From positions 1-64,000 of the forward strand of contig CAJNOJ010000147.1 in NCBI GenBank assembly GCA_905250025.1: a stretch of 64,000 bases of DNA, given 5' to 3'. The DNA is from Adineta ricciae (Eukaryota; Rotifera; Eurotatoria; Adinetida; Adinetidae). Position numbers and translations under genes: made by a program. Under the pieces are notes generated by a model. The model was not told where the DNA came from and ran no database searches. It saw nothing but the letters and a program-made list of their open reading frames with translations. Positions 11,262 through 25,180 of this stretch are shown here, in pieces (position 1 is the first letter of the stretch; every line of letters starts with the position of its first letter).

Positions 11262-12997
11262 GGCAGGGATTGTTGTTGAACTTTGAGAGCTTGTTCATAT
11301 GACAAAAGTGCTCTGGAATAATCACCCATGTCCGAATACACATTACCGATGTTGTTGTAGGATTTGGCCACATCAGGATGATTGGATGGACGTGATTGTT
11401 GTCTAATACTGAGAGCTCGTTCATATGACGAAAGTGCTCTGGAATAATCACCCATGTTTCTATACACATTACCGATGTTGTTGTAGGATGATGCCACATC
11501 AGGATGATTGGATGGAAGTGATTGTTGTTGAATTTCAAGAGATTTGTGATAAAGTATTATAGCCTCTTCATGTTGTCCTTGCTTATATTTAATTGTACCA
11601 AGTTGATTGTAAGTATCTGCTTGAAGGCAGCCAGCAAATTTTTCATTTACTGTAACTCTATAGATTTGTTCAGCAATATCTAACTGTCCTATGTTACTGA
11701 ACACCAGACCCAATCGCTTCCATCCTTCGGCATCTGGAAAACTCTCTTTTCGAATTTGCTCAGTTAGCACACGCAACTCTTCATCATTGTCACTTGTCAG
11801 CAACAGCTCCACCTCATACACTTCCTCATTTTCTTGCATTGGCTTTACATCATTGATGCGAAAGATGCTGTGCATCGAAAACAAAACTTCTTCCTCTTGT
11901 TCAAACTGACTGATATCCCGAACGGAAGCTAACACTGTCGTTGATTCCTTTGGATTAATTGTCATGACAAACAGGACGCTTACAACATCTCCGCTCTTTT
12001 CACTCCCTAGAGTGAAGATGAGAGAGACGTCGCGATTTGTACTGGTTGACAGGAAGTTGTTGAATGACATCAATCCACCCTTCGATGCCACCAGCTCATC
12101 AAAAGCTTTCTTTGACAAACTTTGACCGCGATAAACTGTGAACGTTTCGACACTGGTTTTGCCTCTGAACTGTTGTTTGTGCAGTTGTTCGATTTGTCGA
12201 TGAAGATCACTAATGAAAAAGCCCATCAAAGTCATCACTTTACCATCCATCACTCGCAGTGCATGATTCAACATACCATACAGAAATCTCTCTGTTGTGT
12301 ACCACCAAATGGGTGTGTGCTTGTCATATTCATCTTCCAGTTGCCTCACTCTCTTTCGATCAACGTCATTGTCAACAAACTTGTCACAATAGAAATCCAC
12401 ATATTCTTTGATGTGTTTATGTTCGAATCTAATGGTCAACAATATTTCTTTGATGATTTGTGTGTACATGAATGATGGATCAAGTTGATCTGGTCTTTTG
12501 CCAGGTTGTACGAAACTCATGGGAATGTCATTGAGCTCATGCCGACGAATGATTTGTTTCAGCTGCTCACAAATAGTCATAATGTCTATGGAGACACATT
12601 TCACCTTTAACCATTTTTTTGCCAATTGTTCATGTCGATTTTGATTGTCACAGAAGATGAAGATGGAATCAATGTTTGGAATGTCATGTATACATGGTAA
12701 GATAAGTTGTCCAATTGATCCTGACGTGATGAGACACACTTTTGAGTGGATGTTGTTGAGAATAAAATCGATGCATTGATCATTGTCAGTAAATATGGGA
12801 ATATCAGTAACAATATGTTGAAGTTGTGTGATTGCATTCTGATAGTCTTGATTGCTGCTGTGAACGTAATAATCGAGCCAGACTACAAGAAAATCTTGCA
12901 TTTCCTCAATGCTTAGACGATCGTATTGACTTTGTTTTTCAGAGGGAACTTTTGTTTGGTCAAGCATATTTGTGTTGTTTTGGTTTTTATTCTCCAT
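11262..12997 (-). CDS. ADP-ribosyltransferase-TPR, second haplotype copy, C-terminus lost in gap
   Basis: Collinear with the 5668-8214 gene at more than 90% identity. It starts at MENKNQNNTNMLDQ and so keeps the upstream ATG that the other copy lost. The N-terminal domain and ART core (YRGQ, FLSTS, EEEVLF) are intact. Only about three TPR units remain before the sequence enters the n gap; the first bases after the gap (GGCAGGG...) depart from the repeat consensus, as expected of a ragged contig end. Most likely the allele of the first copy, though a true paralogue cannot be excluded from this window alone. Confidence 0.8.
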
Positions 12998-14555
12998 CGA
13001 AGTGAGATTTGGTTGTTTCCAACATAGATATCAGACTATGTTGTAAAAGGTATTTTGCCAGATAACGACCAAAATAGTTTATCTTTTCGAGTCTTTGACG
13101 CCAAAATACTTTTTTCTTTCTATGCAAACATTCTTATCATTAGAACATTTATAGCAAAAATGTGCCTCTCGAGAGATTCAACAAGTTTCAAAATGATTTG
13201 AAATAGTTTTGATATACGCACAACTTGAAGATGAACACTCAAACAAAAAGAATTAGTCGTTAGTGAATCTTCATCGGATCAATTCTTGACTGCTTCTTAA
13301 AATTCAGTTTCAGTGGAAGAACTCACATTCGATATATGAGTTTCTTCGATCCTCATCACGTAATACTGAGATATTTTCATAGTGTCACTTGTTGCCAACG
13401 ACGAAAGCTTTGCTGAAAATGCTCTTCTCGACAATAAAAATGGAACGGACTTGCCTAGAAATGTCTGAAGTGGTAATCGTTTCAGAAGCATTCGTACGTA
13501 TTCTGTAATTTACAAGGAAATATTTAGTAAGCAGTTCTTCTGTACCATGAATCTAGACTCAAAAAAATCTTCAATTGGAAGAATATGGATGTGAACAAAA
13601 TATCCAACCAGATTTCATTCTCATTCTTGTACGATACCTAGCGATAATAGTGTTATTGATAGTATTGAATTTCTCTCTAAATTTGGTTAATGTGTTCTAT
13701 TGAAAAGTTTAACTTTCATATCATTATTTTTATTATTGAATAAAGATCGTTCAGTTGAGAAAACTACCAATTCAAATAGCTAGAACATTGCCAATATCCG
13801 CCATTTGTTGGTTGAATCATGATCCTTTCTTGCTTACCATACAACAATGCACCGTTTTCCATCATTCTATCCCATCTCGTTCTCTTTCATTTTTCATTCG
13901 GGGAAGGGAGTATATGGTACAATGTAATGTGAAAATATACCTTTGAGAATAAGATTCTACCAACGGTCTGTTGTTCGTAGAAAGAACGCGCTTGAGAGAA
14001 TATGCACATCTAGTTGAAAATAATAACTAAACAATCGTGTTCTGTATCAATAGTTCATTCTGGTACCTTTGAGACATTTCATAATAATCAACCGCATTCT
14101 TGGTAACTGTGATCATTTCTTGCATTGCTGGTCGCCGATCGTCTTTCTCCGTACCTTCACATCAACGCCCTCAATACGATGTGGACAATCCAGTAAAACT
14201 CACCCTCACTGAATCTTGACCATCAGTAGAAACAAATATAGAAAAGGGATCCCTCGGTACATTCGTACATCTATAAGTCGCAAAGCTGTTCTGTTTAAAA
14301 CTTATTCGAAAGCGATTCAAACTTGTCGGAAGATCACCGATAAATAGTCAGACTCACATAGAAATAGAGAGTAAGAGCAAAGCATAAAATTTGTACTACG
14401 ATGGAGATAATCTGATGATGGCGACATCTACAATTTTTTCATTCTCTCAATGTTTACTTGCGCACGAACAATTTCCATTATTTACCAAATCATTCTGTTT
14501 TCTCTGAAAGTGTTAACGTATAACATTACAAGAGATTTATTCTAGTAAATGGAGT
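12998..14555. other. Divergent intergenic region, second haplotype copy
   Basis: Collinear copy of 8215-9787, with scattered substitutions and small indels (for example extra bases near 13560 and 13640). Holds the second copy of the small frame at 13297-13491. Nothing else recognised. Confidence 0.6.
13297..13491 (-). CDS. Possible small ORF, second copy
   Basis: Same 64-residue frame as at 8544-8738, with about eight amino-acid differences and no indel or stop. See that entry for the reasons to doubt or accept it. Confidence 0.25.
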   Translation of the reverse strand: MLLKRLPLQTFLGKSVPFLLSRRAFSAKLSSLATSDTMKISQYYVMRIEETHISNVSSSTETEF

Positions 14556-17500
14556 ATGGCATCGACTAATTCAATCAATAGATGGAGTGTACGAATTTCT
14601 CCGCTTCCTACATCTATAAACTACAGTAAATTAGCCCGAGAACTTCGTCTACCAACGTCTCGTGTTTTTATTCCAAAACCTGTGAAGAATAATACATCAT
14701 GCGCATGGATCAATGATTTCAATACTGAACAAGATGCAGATGAATTCGTCCGTCAATGGTCCGGAGCTATAATTTTGGGACAACAAATCAGATGCGTTGC
14801 ATTACCATCGAAACGGAACGATACCAATTCTTCATATACGCCTGCACAAACGCACGATTTACATTCATTGAGAAAGCCTAGGTTACGGCAAGAGAAGTCT
14901 AGCGTACCATTACCGAAATCAAGTCAAACTGAATACTGCATTGGAGATAGATCAACAACAAGAAATTTGATAGAACAGTCAGACGTGCACATAGCAGACG
15001 AAGAAGACGACGATCTTTCATCGGGTGATGCAAGTAGTTTAATCAGTGATTCATGTTCATCAATAACTTCTGTGCACTCAACTCTATCGACAAATATGAA
15101 ATCGCAACTATGCCAGTATGGTGTGAAATGTTTTAACGTGGATTGTACTTATAATCATCCGGATGGTTGGAATCCTTGTATGGATGGAGAAAAATGTAAC
15201 AATTATGACTGCACAGCTACTCATCCCCCTCAACGAAGTGGGCAATGCTTCAGTGGTAGTCGTTGTCTGAGAAGAAATTGCAAATATCTACATCCAAAAA
15301 CACGTCCTGTGGAATGTCATTTGCGTACAAAATGTAACAAATGGGATTGCACAAAGTTACATCCATGTACTCGAACTCGATTGTGTCCGAAGCAATCGAA
15401 ATGTACTGACCTGTCTTGTTCATGTTTGCATCCACCAGAACGCAATGCAGCACTTTGTGTGCTCGGTGCTGATTGTCGAGATATATCCTGTACACTAAAC
15501 CATCCATCGGAACGTCCAACACGATGCGATCAACCTGATACATGCTGCGATGTTAACTGTATTCGTCTGCATTATTCGCAATGGGATCCAAATGAGATAG
15601 CCGAAAGTCAACAGATCAGGAAAAATCAATCAAAAAATCTTGAACAGCGAATCAAAGAACGTTTAGTAGCTCATTTACCAATTCTTTCTGCTCGAGAAGA
15701 ATTTTGTCGACGTCTTCAACACGAACGTATTTTGATCGTTACTGCTGAGACGGGCAGTGGAAAAAGTACGCAACTACCTCAATATGCAGCAGAATATTTC
15801 GGTTCACTTGTCGTCTGTACTCAACCTCGTGTTGTTGCTGCACTCTCACTGGCTCGTCGTGTTGCTGAAGAATACGATGGTAAATCGGTCGGTGAATCCG
15901 TCGGATATCAAGCGGGTAATGCCGGTCGAGTGCAAGGCAAGGATATTATGTACATGACTGATGCTGCACTTATTCGAGAAAGTCAACATGACCCACGTTT
16001 GCAACATGTTCGCGTACTGATTATCGATGAAGCTCATACTCGATCATTAAATACTGATATCGTCCTTGGCCTTGCGAAAAGTTTGTTGGTACAACGTCCT
16101 GATGATTTCTATGTCGTTATTGCTTCGGCGACCATTGATCCAGCCCGTTTTCTCGAATTTTTCGAATGTTCGACAAGTCAACCTCTCGAAGTAAGTGGCC
16201 GAGTTTATCCTGTAACGAAAATTGAGAAACCAGCACCACCGAAATACGTCGATCAAAATTTCATTTCGTCACATGTTATTCCGTCAGTTATTGAACTCTA
16301 TCCGCATCATCAAGGACATACACTCGTCTTTCTTCCTGGTCAAGGTGAAATTGAACTTGCGTTAAAATTATTCAAATCGGATTTACCCAACGACTGTGTG
16401 GCACTTCCACTGTACGGTTCACAATCACCCGAAGATCAAGATAAGGTTATAAAATTCAATGAACAAGACAAACGTATGGTTGTTTTCTGTACGAATGTTG
16501 CAGAAACATCACTAACCATTCCAAACGTTCGATTAGTTATCGATTCTGGTTTAGCGAAAGAAGCTCGTTATGATGTCAAGCGTCGTCTAACTGTTCTCGA
16601 AACCGTCCGTATTTCGCGTTCATCTGCTGATCAACGTCAAGGTCGTGCTGGTCGAACGGCACCTGGTCACTGTGTTCGTTTGTATGAGGATAAAGAATTG
16701 ATACGGCCACATATTGAACCGGAAATTCTCCGGTCATCGCTCGATCTTGTCTTGTTACAGCTCATTCGACTGAATTTCGATCCAAGAACGTTCTCATTCA
16801 TGGATCAACCCCAGAATGAAATGATTAATTATTCGCTTGATCTTTTAACTAGACTTAATTGCATAGAAGAACAAAGAATTACTAAACGAGGCGAGTTGTT
16901 CACCGAACTGGCACTTGACCCACGCTTCGGTGCATTTATCGTAGATATCTATAGTGAGTACAAAAATCTATTGGACCAAGCGGCTGCTACTGTAGCCATT
17001 CTTTCGGCACCTGGAGCCATTTTTTTCATGGGCGGTAGTACACAGGAGGCGAAACAAGAAGCAAAAGAACGTGTTGCTCTCGAAGCACGTCATTATAAAA
17101 GTGACCTTTTACATTTATATTCTGTCTACGACCGATGGAAAAATGCTGCTGGACAAAACATACAAGGCAGATGTTCGAACTGCAATAAATTCATTAAATA
17201 TTGTACATGTCGAGTGAGACACAGCAATGAAAATAGTTTAAATAATAAAATTCTTCAACATGTTGATGGCGCATGTATGGCCATAATTCAACAAATAAAA
17301 AATACTCGTTGGCTTCAACCCGGTGTAAAACTTTCCGATGATCCTATTCGAATCATTGGATATCATCTTGCAAACCTCTTTCCCGAACAATGCGGATATC
17401 TACTTGTTCCGAAATTACCCATCGAAGGCGTTCGTCTCGTATCAACTGATATTCGAGCAACCATCAGTAACACTAGTGTCTTCATGCAAAAACTACAGAA

Positions 17501-20272
17501 AGATTCCGACCGTGAACTTTATCAACATTTTATTGCGATGAACATAACACAGTTACCATCGGGAAGATATATCATCGAAAGACTACATCCGATCTTGAAG
17601 TCTGATGTCCCAGTACAATCATCGATAGAAAATTTAGTAACATTAGAAAATGTTGGATCGGAACTGGCGAAACAATTACGCTTCAAATTGACCGCATTTA
17701 AGTTTGAACCTTGGGCGAAGTGGCTTGTTTACCATTACGATCGAACTCAGTTTCGTTTTCTTATTTGGGGCTTAGAAGCAGATAAATCAACAATCGTATC
17801 TATGGTTCAACGTTCCTATGATGAAGCTTTGAAAAAACTTTATGATGCGTATGAACTCTTAGATTGTGGCCCAATTAAAGCAAATTTTCAGAGCGGTTTG
17901 GTATGTACGCATATTAATCGCATGCCGGATGCTTTGAAACTTCATTTGCAAAATGTTCCTGTTCAGCAAGTAGGCTCTTTGAAAGATTGGATTAAAAAAA
18001 TGACTGATATCGAATGGGATGAAATAAAAGCACATGGTTTTTACACTTCAAAAGTCGATCCAGAGAAGAAAAATGTTTTTCTTGTCTTCAAAAATGAAAA
18101 TGCATTTCAACGAGCATCGATCAAAATTCCAGTACAGTACATGATTACTCAGATAAATGGTGTCGAACGAAATCGCAATGGGGAAAAGGAAACCTGGGCT
18201 CGAGAATTGGTAGTTCAAACTCCGACGAATATTACCGTTGACGACATTATCGAAGTATACGGCAAAGGTAATATCATGGCGTGCATTCAAGAAAATAAAG
18301 AGTCACACGCTGAATCGTATATCAAATTGGATACTTTGCCGCCTAATATTAATGAAGAATTACTTCGTAACTGTCTTCATGAATGTGGTGGACCTGTTCC
18401 CAAATCTGTGTATGTTGGACGGACAAAAAATAACGCCAGTGGATGGGCCAAAGTAATATTTCGGAATGACCAAGAACGTAATGAAGCAGCAAACATTTAT
18501 AACGCACAGTTATGTCGCGATATATTTCTAATAAGTTTTATCGGCAAGAATGGTCTGATGAAACAAAAATCTGTTCGAACGACCGTGACGAAAAATGATG
18601 ATCCTTTTGCAAGGCATAACCGGATGTGTATCGCTCCTACAAACGTTTTTCGTCTTACGACGGTGAATCGTGAAGCTGCTCGCTCAATATATTCTTCCCA
18701 TTTGCATTCATTCTATTGGAAGATGGATAGTTCAGCAACAGTAACTGTCCTTCGAACGGATTTATATCGAAATTTTGATAACACAATAGACAACATCTGC
18801 AAGAAATTTTGCGTCCAAGTAAAACGTAAGAATATTGCAAATTTTGGTCAACGATGCACATTCAACAATGGTGATCCGCAGAAAACCAGCTTAGCTGCAT
18901 CCACGCTTGCGCAAACGTTCGCACCGATCAATATCAAATTGAATACTGAACGACAGAAACAATTATTCCATGAATTGGAAGATATTGGCGAAATACAAAA
19001 ATGGGCGCTAGAATTATGTTTATGTATTAATCCGAATAGATATTTTACAAATATTGAAATTCATGGCACACAAACTGCTCAAGGCAAATTAATGCGTCGC
19101 ATTGCCGATTATTCTGAAAGCTTCGATAAACGTTTTCGTGAACTGGAATTAAGTGCAAGTGTAGCAACATTCTTTGGGCCGCAGAAATCTGCATCAACTC
19201 GATTACAACAGATTGCATCTGAATGGTTGTCGAAGTCTTGTTTAATTTCATTTAATTCGAAATCAGCAACAATTACAATCATCGGCAAACCAAACATAAC
19301 ACCGATAGAGATGAAAGCTTGCGAAGATGAAGTACTTCAACTTCTGAACGAAATTACTGCCACGACGGATAGTACAGAAAGTGATGACGACGAAGATGAA
19401 GACGACGACAATGATGTGATACGTTTCGAGATAGGAAGACAAGAACGTCGATGTGTTTTCTGCCAACAGAAATCATCAATTTCCACGGATGTTTTTCGAA
19501 TATGTGGGCATACATTTTGTCGTTGCACAGCTCGAGCGCTCGCTACATCTTGTGCATTTCCACTTCAATGTAAAGCTTGCCAGTCCAACATTCATATTCG
19601 CGATATCCAAACTATCTTTAGTAACAATGAAAAATTATTCATGACTTTACTTAAAAATTCCATTCAGTTTTATTTAACAATGAATACTCAAAATGATAAT
19701 CGCGTCTTTTGTCCGAATAGTGACTGCGATGGATTGATAAAACTTGATAATGGCTATCACATGTGTTTAACTTGTGGTCAAAATGTTTGTCCTCGCTGTC
19801 AAGTTATTGATGACGAATTGCACATTGATCGAACATGTGACCAAGTCGTCGAGGAAAAGAAGCATCATCCATTCCTATCGGAATTATTTTCCGCTGCGAG
19901 AAAATTTGTTAAAAACAATTGGCCATTCGACTCAATTGTACAACCGATGGGCACTGTATTCGAAAATCCTTATTTAAGAAAAGAATATCAATCATTAATA
20001 CGTTTCTACAAAGCTAATCAAGTATTAGGTCATTCAGTTCGACCAGATATGGCCAAAGGATTCTTCGCGTATCATGGTTCGACGACTGAAGCTATTGTTC
20101 CTATATGTCAGAATGGTTTCGATCCAAACCGGCGCATAAATCAAGTTCATGGACCAGGTGAATATTTTGGTGTATCTGCACTTATTTCCGATGCATATAC
20201 TAAGAAGGGAATTAATTACAATGGATATAGTCAAATGATCATTGCCTTTATTCTTCGATGCACTCAGGTTAC
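14556..20272 (+). CDS. RRM / 7x Nab2-type ZnF / DEAH helicase / RING-IBR / PARP-like giant protein (5' ~90%)
   Basis: Single exon of 1,905 codons to the n at 20273; joined to the tail seen at 23980-24628 the protein would be about 2,120 residues. In order: RRM-like (8-85); seven C-x5-C-x4-C-x3-H fingers (~188-350); DEAH/RHA helicase with P-loop ETGSGKS (~398), DEAH (~490), SAT (~522), QGRAGRTAPG (~692); HA2/OB-type region; a second RRM-like stretch (~1255-1310); an acidic Asp run; RING (CVFC...CGHTFCRC...CKAC, ~1630) and IBR (FCPNSDC...CLTCGQNVCPRC), without a clear RING2; then a PARP-type fold (FAYHGSTTEAI, GPGEYFGVSA). Helicase+RBR fusions are known as plant DEAH11/12; PARP+WWE with CCCH fingers recalls ZAP/PARP13. 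Expected role: RNA binding or unwinding coupled to ubiquitin and ADP-ribose signalling. Whether the PARP site is active is unclear. Confidence 0.85.
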
Positions 20273-20273
20273 N
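20273..20273. other. Single-n join between haplotype pieces
   Basis: Left side ends in the PARP region. The right side restarts at a point equal to 16564, so 3.7 kb of the same gene is shown twice at a few percent divergence. Confidence 0.9.
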
Positions 20274-23200
20274 CTCGTTATGATGTCAAGCGTCGTCTAA
20301 CTGTTCTCGAAACCGTCCGTATTTCGCGTTCATCTGCTGATCAACGTCAAGGTCGTGCTGGTCGAACGGCACCTGGTCACTGTGTTCGTTTGTACGAGGA
20401 TAAAGAATTAATACGACCACATATTGAACCGGAAATTCTCCGATCATCGCTCGATCTTGTCTTGTTACAGCTCATTCGACTGAATTTCAATCCAAGAACT
20501 TTCTCATTCATGGATCAACCCCAGGATGAAATGATTAATTATTCGCTTGATCTTCTAACTAGACTCAATTGTATCGAAGAACAAAGAATTACTAAACGAG
20601 GCGAGTTGTTCACCGAACTGGCACTTGACCCACGTTTCAGTGCATTTATCGTAGATATCTACAGTGAGTACAAAAATCTATTGAACCAAGCGGCTGCTAC
20701 TATAGCCATTCTTTCGGCACCTGGAGCCATTTTTTTCATGGGTGGTAGTACACAGGAGGCGAAACAAGAAGCAAAAGAACGTGTTGCTCTCGAAGCACGT
20801 AATTATAAAAGTGACCTTTTACATTTATATTCTGTTTACGATCGATGGAAAAACGCTGCTGGACAAAACATACAGGGCAGATGTTCGAACTGCAATAAAT
20901 TCATTAAATATTGTACATGTCGAGTGAGGCACAGCAATGAAAATAGTTTAAATAATAAAATTCTTCAACATGTTGATGGCGCTTGTATGGCCATAATTCA
21001 ACAAATAAAAGATACTCGTTGGCTTCAACCCGGTGTAAAACTTTCCGATGATCCCATTCGAATTATTGGATATCATCTTGCAAGCCTCTTTCCCGAACAA
21101 TGCGGTTATCTACTTGTTCCGAAATTACCCATCGAAGGCGTTCGTCTCCTATCAACTGATATTCGAGCAACCATCAGTAACACTAGTGTCTTCATGCAAA
21201 AACTACAGAAAGATTCCGACCGTGAACTGTATCAACATTTTATTGCGATGAACATAACACAGTTACCATCGGGAAGGTATATCATCGAAAGGCTACATCC
21301 GATCTTGAAGTCTGATGTCCCAGTACAATCATCGATAGAAAATTTGGTAACATTGGAAAATGTTGGATCGGAACTAGCGAAACAATTACGCTTCAAATTG
21401 ACCGCATTTAAGTTTGAACCTTGGGCGAAGTGGCTTGTTTACCATTACAATCAAACTCACTTTCGTTTTCTTATTTGGGGCTTAGAAGCAGATAAATCGA
21501 CAATCGTATCTATGGTTCAACGTTCCTATGATGAAGCTTTGAAAAAACTTTATGATGCGTATGAACTCTTAGATTGTGGCCCGATTAAAGCAAATTTTCA
21601 GAGCGGTTTGGTATGTACGCATATTAATCACATGCCGGATGCTTTGAAACTTCATTTGCAAAATGTTCCTGTTCAGCAAGTAGGCTCTTTGAAAGATTGG
21701 ATTAAGAAAATGACTGACATCGAATGGGATGAAATAAAAGCACATGGTTTTTACACTTCAAAAGTCGATCCAGAGAAGAAAAATGTCTTTCTTGTCTTCA
21801 AAAATGAAAACACATTTCAACGAGCATCGATCAAAATTCCAGTACAGTACATGATTACTCAGAGAAATGGTGTCGAACGAAATCGCAATGGGGAAAAGGA
21901 AACCTGGGCTCGAGAATTGGTAGTTCAAACTCCGACGAATATTACCGTTAACGACATTATCGAAGTATACGGTGAAGGTAATATCATGGCGTGCATTCAA
22001 GAAAATAAAGAATCACACGCTGAATCGTATGTCAAATTGGATACTTTGCCGCCTAATATTAATGAAGAATTACTTCGTAACTGTCTTCATAAATGTGGTG
22101 GACCTATTCCCAAATCTGTGTATGTTGGACGGACAAAAAATAACGCCAGTGGATGGGCGAAAGTAATATTTCGGAATGATCAGGAACGTAATGAAGCAGC
22201 AAACATTTATAACGTACAGTTATGTCGCGATATATTTCTAATAAGTTTTATCGGCAAAAATGGTCTGATGAAACAAAAATCTGTTCGAACGACCGTGACG
22301 AAAAACGATGATCCTTTTGCAAGGCATAACCGGATGTGTACCGCTCCTACAAACGTTTTTCGTATTACGACGGTGAATCGTGAAGCTGCTCGCTCAATAT
22401 ATTCTTCCTATTCGCATACATTCTGTTGGAAGATGGATAGTTCAGCAACAGTAACTATTCTTCGAACGGATTTATATCCAAATTTTGATAACACAATAGA
22501 CAACATCTGCAAGAAATTTTGCGTCCAAGTAAAACGTAAGAATATTGCAAATTTTGGTCAACGATGCACATTTAACAATGGTGATCCGCAGAAAACCAGC
22601 TTAGCTGCATCCATGCTTGCGCAAACGTTCACACCGATCAATATCAAATTGAATACTGAACGACAGAAACAATTATTCCATGAATTGGAAGATATTGGTG
22701 AAATACAAAAATGGGCGCTGGAATTATGTTTATGTATTAATCCGAATAGATATTTTACAAATATTGAAATTCATGGCACACAAACTGCTCAAGGCAAATT
22801 AATGCGTCGCATTGCCGATTATTCTGAAAGCTTCGATAAACGTTTTCGTGAACTGGAATTAAGTGCAAGTGTAGCAACATTCTTTGGGCCGCAGAAATCT
22901 GCATCAACTCGATTACAACAGATTGCATCTGAATGGTTGTCGAAGTCTTGTTTAATTTCATTTAATTCGAAATCAGCAACGATTACAATCATCGGCAAAC
23001 CAAACATAACACCGATGGAGATGAAAGCCTGCGAAGATGAAGTACTTCAATTTCTGAACGAAATTACTGCCACGACGGATAGTACAGAAAGTGATGACGA
23101 CGACGACGACGACGACAATGATGTGACACGTTTCGAGACAAGAAGACAAGAACGTCGGTGTGTTTTCTGCCAACAGAAATCATCAATTTCCACGGATGTT

Positions 23201-24628
23201 TTTCGAATATGTGGACATACATTTTGTCGTTGCACAGCTCGAGCGCTCGCTACATCTTGTGCATTTCCACTCCAATGTAAAGCTTGTCAGTCCAACATTC
23301 ATATTCGCGATATTCAAACTATCTTTAGTAACAATGAAAAATTAATCATGACTTTACTTAAAAATTCCATTCAGTCTTATTTAACAATGGATACTCAGAA
23401 TGATAATCGCGTCTTTTGTCCGAATAGTGACTGCGATGGATTGATAAAACTTGATAATGGCTATCACATGTGTTTAACTTGTGGTCAAAATGTTTGTCCT
23501 CGCTGTCAAGTCATTGATGACGAATTGCACATTGATCGAACATGTGACGAAGTCGTCGAGGAAAAGAAACATCATCCATTCCTATCGGAATTATTCTCTG
23601 CGGCGAGAAAATTTGTTAAAAACAACTGGCCATTCGACTCCATTGTACAACCAATGGGCACTGTATTTGAAAATCCTTATTTAAGAAAAGAATATCAATC
23701 ATTAATACGTTTCTACAAAGCTAATCAAGTATTAGGCTATTCAGTTCGACCAGATTTAGCCAAAGGATTCTTCGCGTATCATGGTTCGACGACTGAAGCT
23801 ATTGTTCCTATATGTCAGAATGGTTTCGATCCAAACCGGCGCATAAATCAAGTTCATGGACCAGGTGAATATTTTGGTGTATCTGCACTTATTTCCGATG
23901 CATATACTAAGAAGGGCATTGATTATAATGGATATAGTCAAATGATCATTGCTTTTATTCTTCGATGCACTCAGGTTACAAAAATCGAAAATTTCTGCTA
24001 TGTTGTCAATAATCCGAAGGATTGGACATACGCATTTAATTTACCTGTGCTTATCGTCACCTATGGAAGAAATCTTTATGGTCAGATATCTCCTTTTCCT
24101 AGTGAAATACCGTACTATTCCGAGATAGAATCGCTTTGGATCGCACCTTTTCAATGGTACTGGCAAAAAAGTAATGGGGAGTTTCATCTGTATAATGATA
24201 TGATGAATGAAATATTCGAAAAGCTTTACGTACACTGGAAGTTGTACGATGAACCTTCCGAATTTGAAACTCCACTGTTAAGTTCGCTCATAGAAGATCT
24301 CTCTGCGACTTATAAAATCGATTTGGCAAATAATCGACAGACGAATACAAGAACGTCACATTCACGACTGATTGTACGGCGATTGACACATACATCATCA
24401 GATAATCGACATTGGTTCTATTTCGATGATAATACTGGTTGGATATGCTACGAGCAACAAGCAGAAAATCAAATTGAGCAAGCATTTCAATGTTATCGTT
24501 CTGGTCAAGGATCCTTCACTGTAGATATTCGCCTTTCTGGTCGATCCGATACACACCAATTTAATTTCTTAAAAGGCCAACAACGAATCAAATCTACTAC
24601 CATGACAGCGAATATCAAACGTGAATGA
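20274..24628 (+). CDS. Same helicase-RBR-PARP-WWE gene, 3' two-thirds with true C-terminus
   Basis: Begins mid-helicase (RYDVKRRLTVLET) and runs to the TGA at 24628. Overlaps the previous copy up to 'ILRCTQV', then supplies the missing C-terminus: the end of the PARP-like domain (NLPVLIVTYGR) and two WWE modules. WWE 1 runs from about FQWYWQKSNGEFHLY to SRLIVRR; WWE 2 is HWFYFDDNTGWICYEQQAEN to the end. WWE domains bind iso-ADP-ribose or poly-ADP-ribose in PARPs and Deltex-type ligases, which fits the upstream PARP fold. The acidic run is one residue shorter than in the other copy, an in-frame allelic difference. The poly(A) signal lies about 120 bp after the stop. Confidence 0.85.
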
Positions 24629-24748
24629 AAACTATTTTATTCTACACATAACCTTTTTCTGTAATGAATAACACTAGTCAAAATAATTTAAAAAAAAAAC
24701 AAAGTAACAGGAAGAACAGCATATGAACGTACTGTTTTTTGTATGTTA

Positions 24749-24754
24749 AATAAA
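24749..24754 (+). terminator. Poly(A) signal AATAAA of the helicase-PARP gene
   Basis: AATAAA about 120 bp after the stop, conserved in the other haplotype piece at 26718-26723. Confidence 0.55.
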
Positions 24755-25180
24755 ACTACACATTGCATTGGCTAAAACATCTCAGGTAAATATTAGTCTT
24801 CAATCGATAGTAACGGATGCACAGAACATTTTCTTTCCTTCCATGCTACTGGCATTTTATATTCCTTAGTCGTTCTGATTTTTTTCCAAGCTATTATTAC
24901 ATATAGACAGTATAGCATAAAAGTAATAGTGTTCATTTTACTCCATTGACAGCTCTGGCATAGACGTTTCTGTCACTCAATCAGGTAAAACGTTTCTTCA
25001 CAGGTTATTTCTGAACGCACTTTTCCAAATTACAGCTTTGTAACTACTATGAATAGAACAGAGCTTTGAATCCACAATAAAATCAAAGATTTATTTTTGA
25101 AATCGAAAACGTATTTAGAAAAGTTTTCTTGAATAGTACAAAGACTAGAACGATGAAGTTTGACGCTTTCAATTGCAACA

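Noticed and set aside
5668-24628. True tandem duplication of the ART-TPR plus helicase pair
   Set aside because: Copies are allele-like in similarity, always separated by n, and each break restarts at an earlier point; assembly layout is the simpler reading, though paralogy is not formally excluded.
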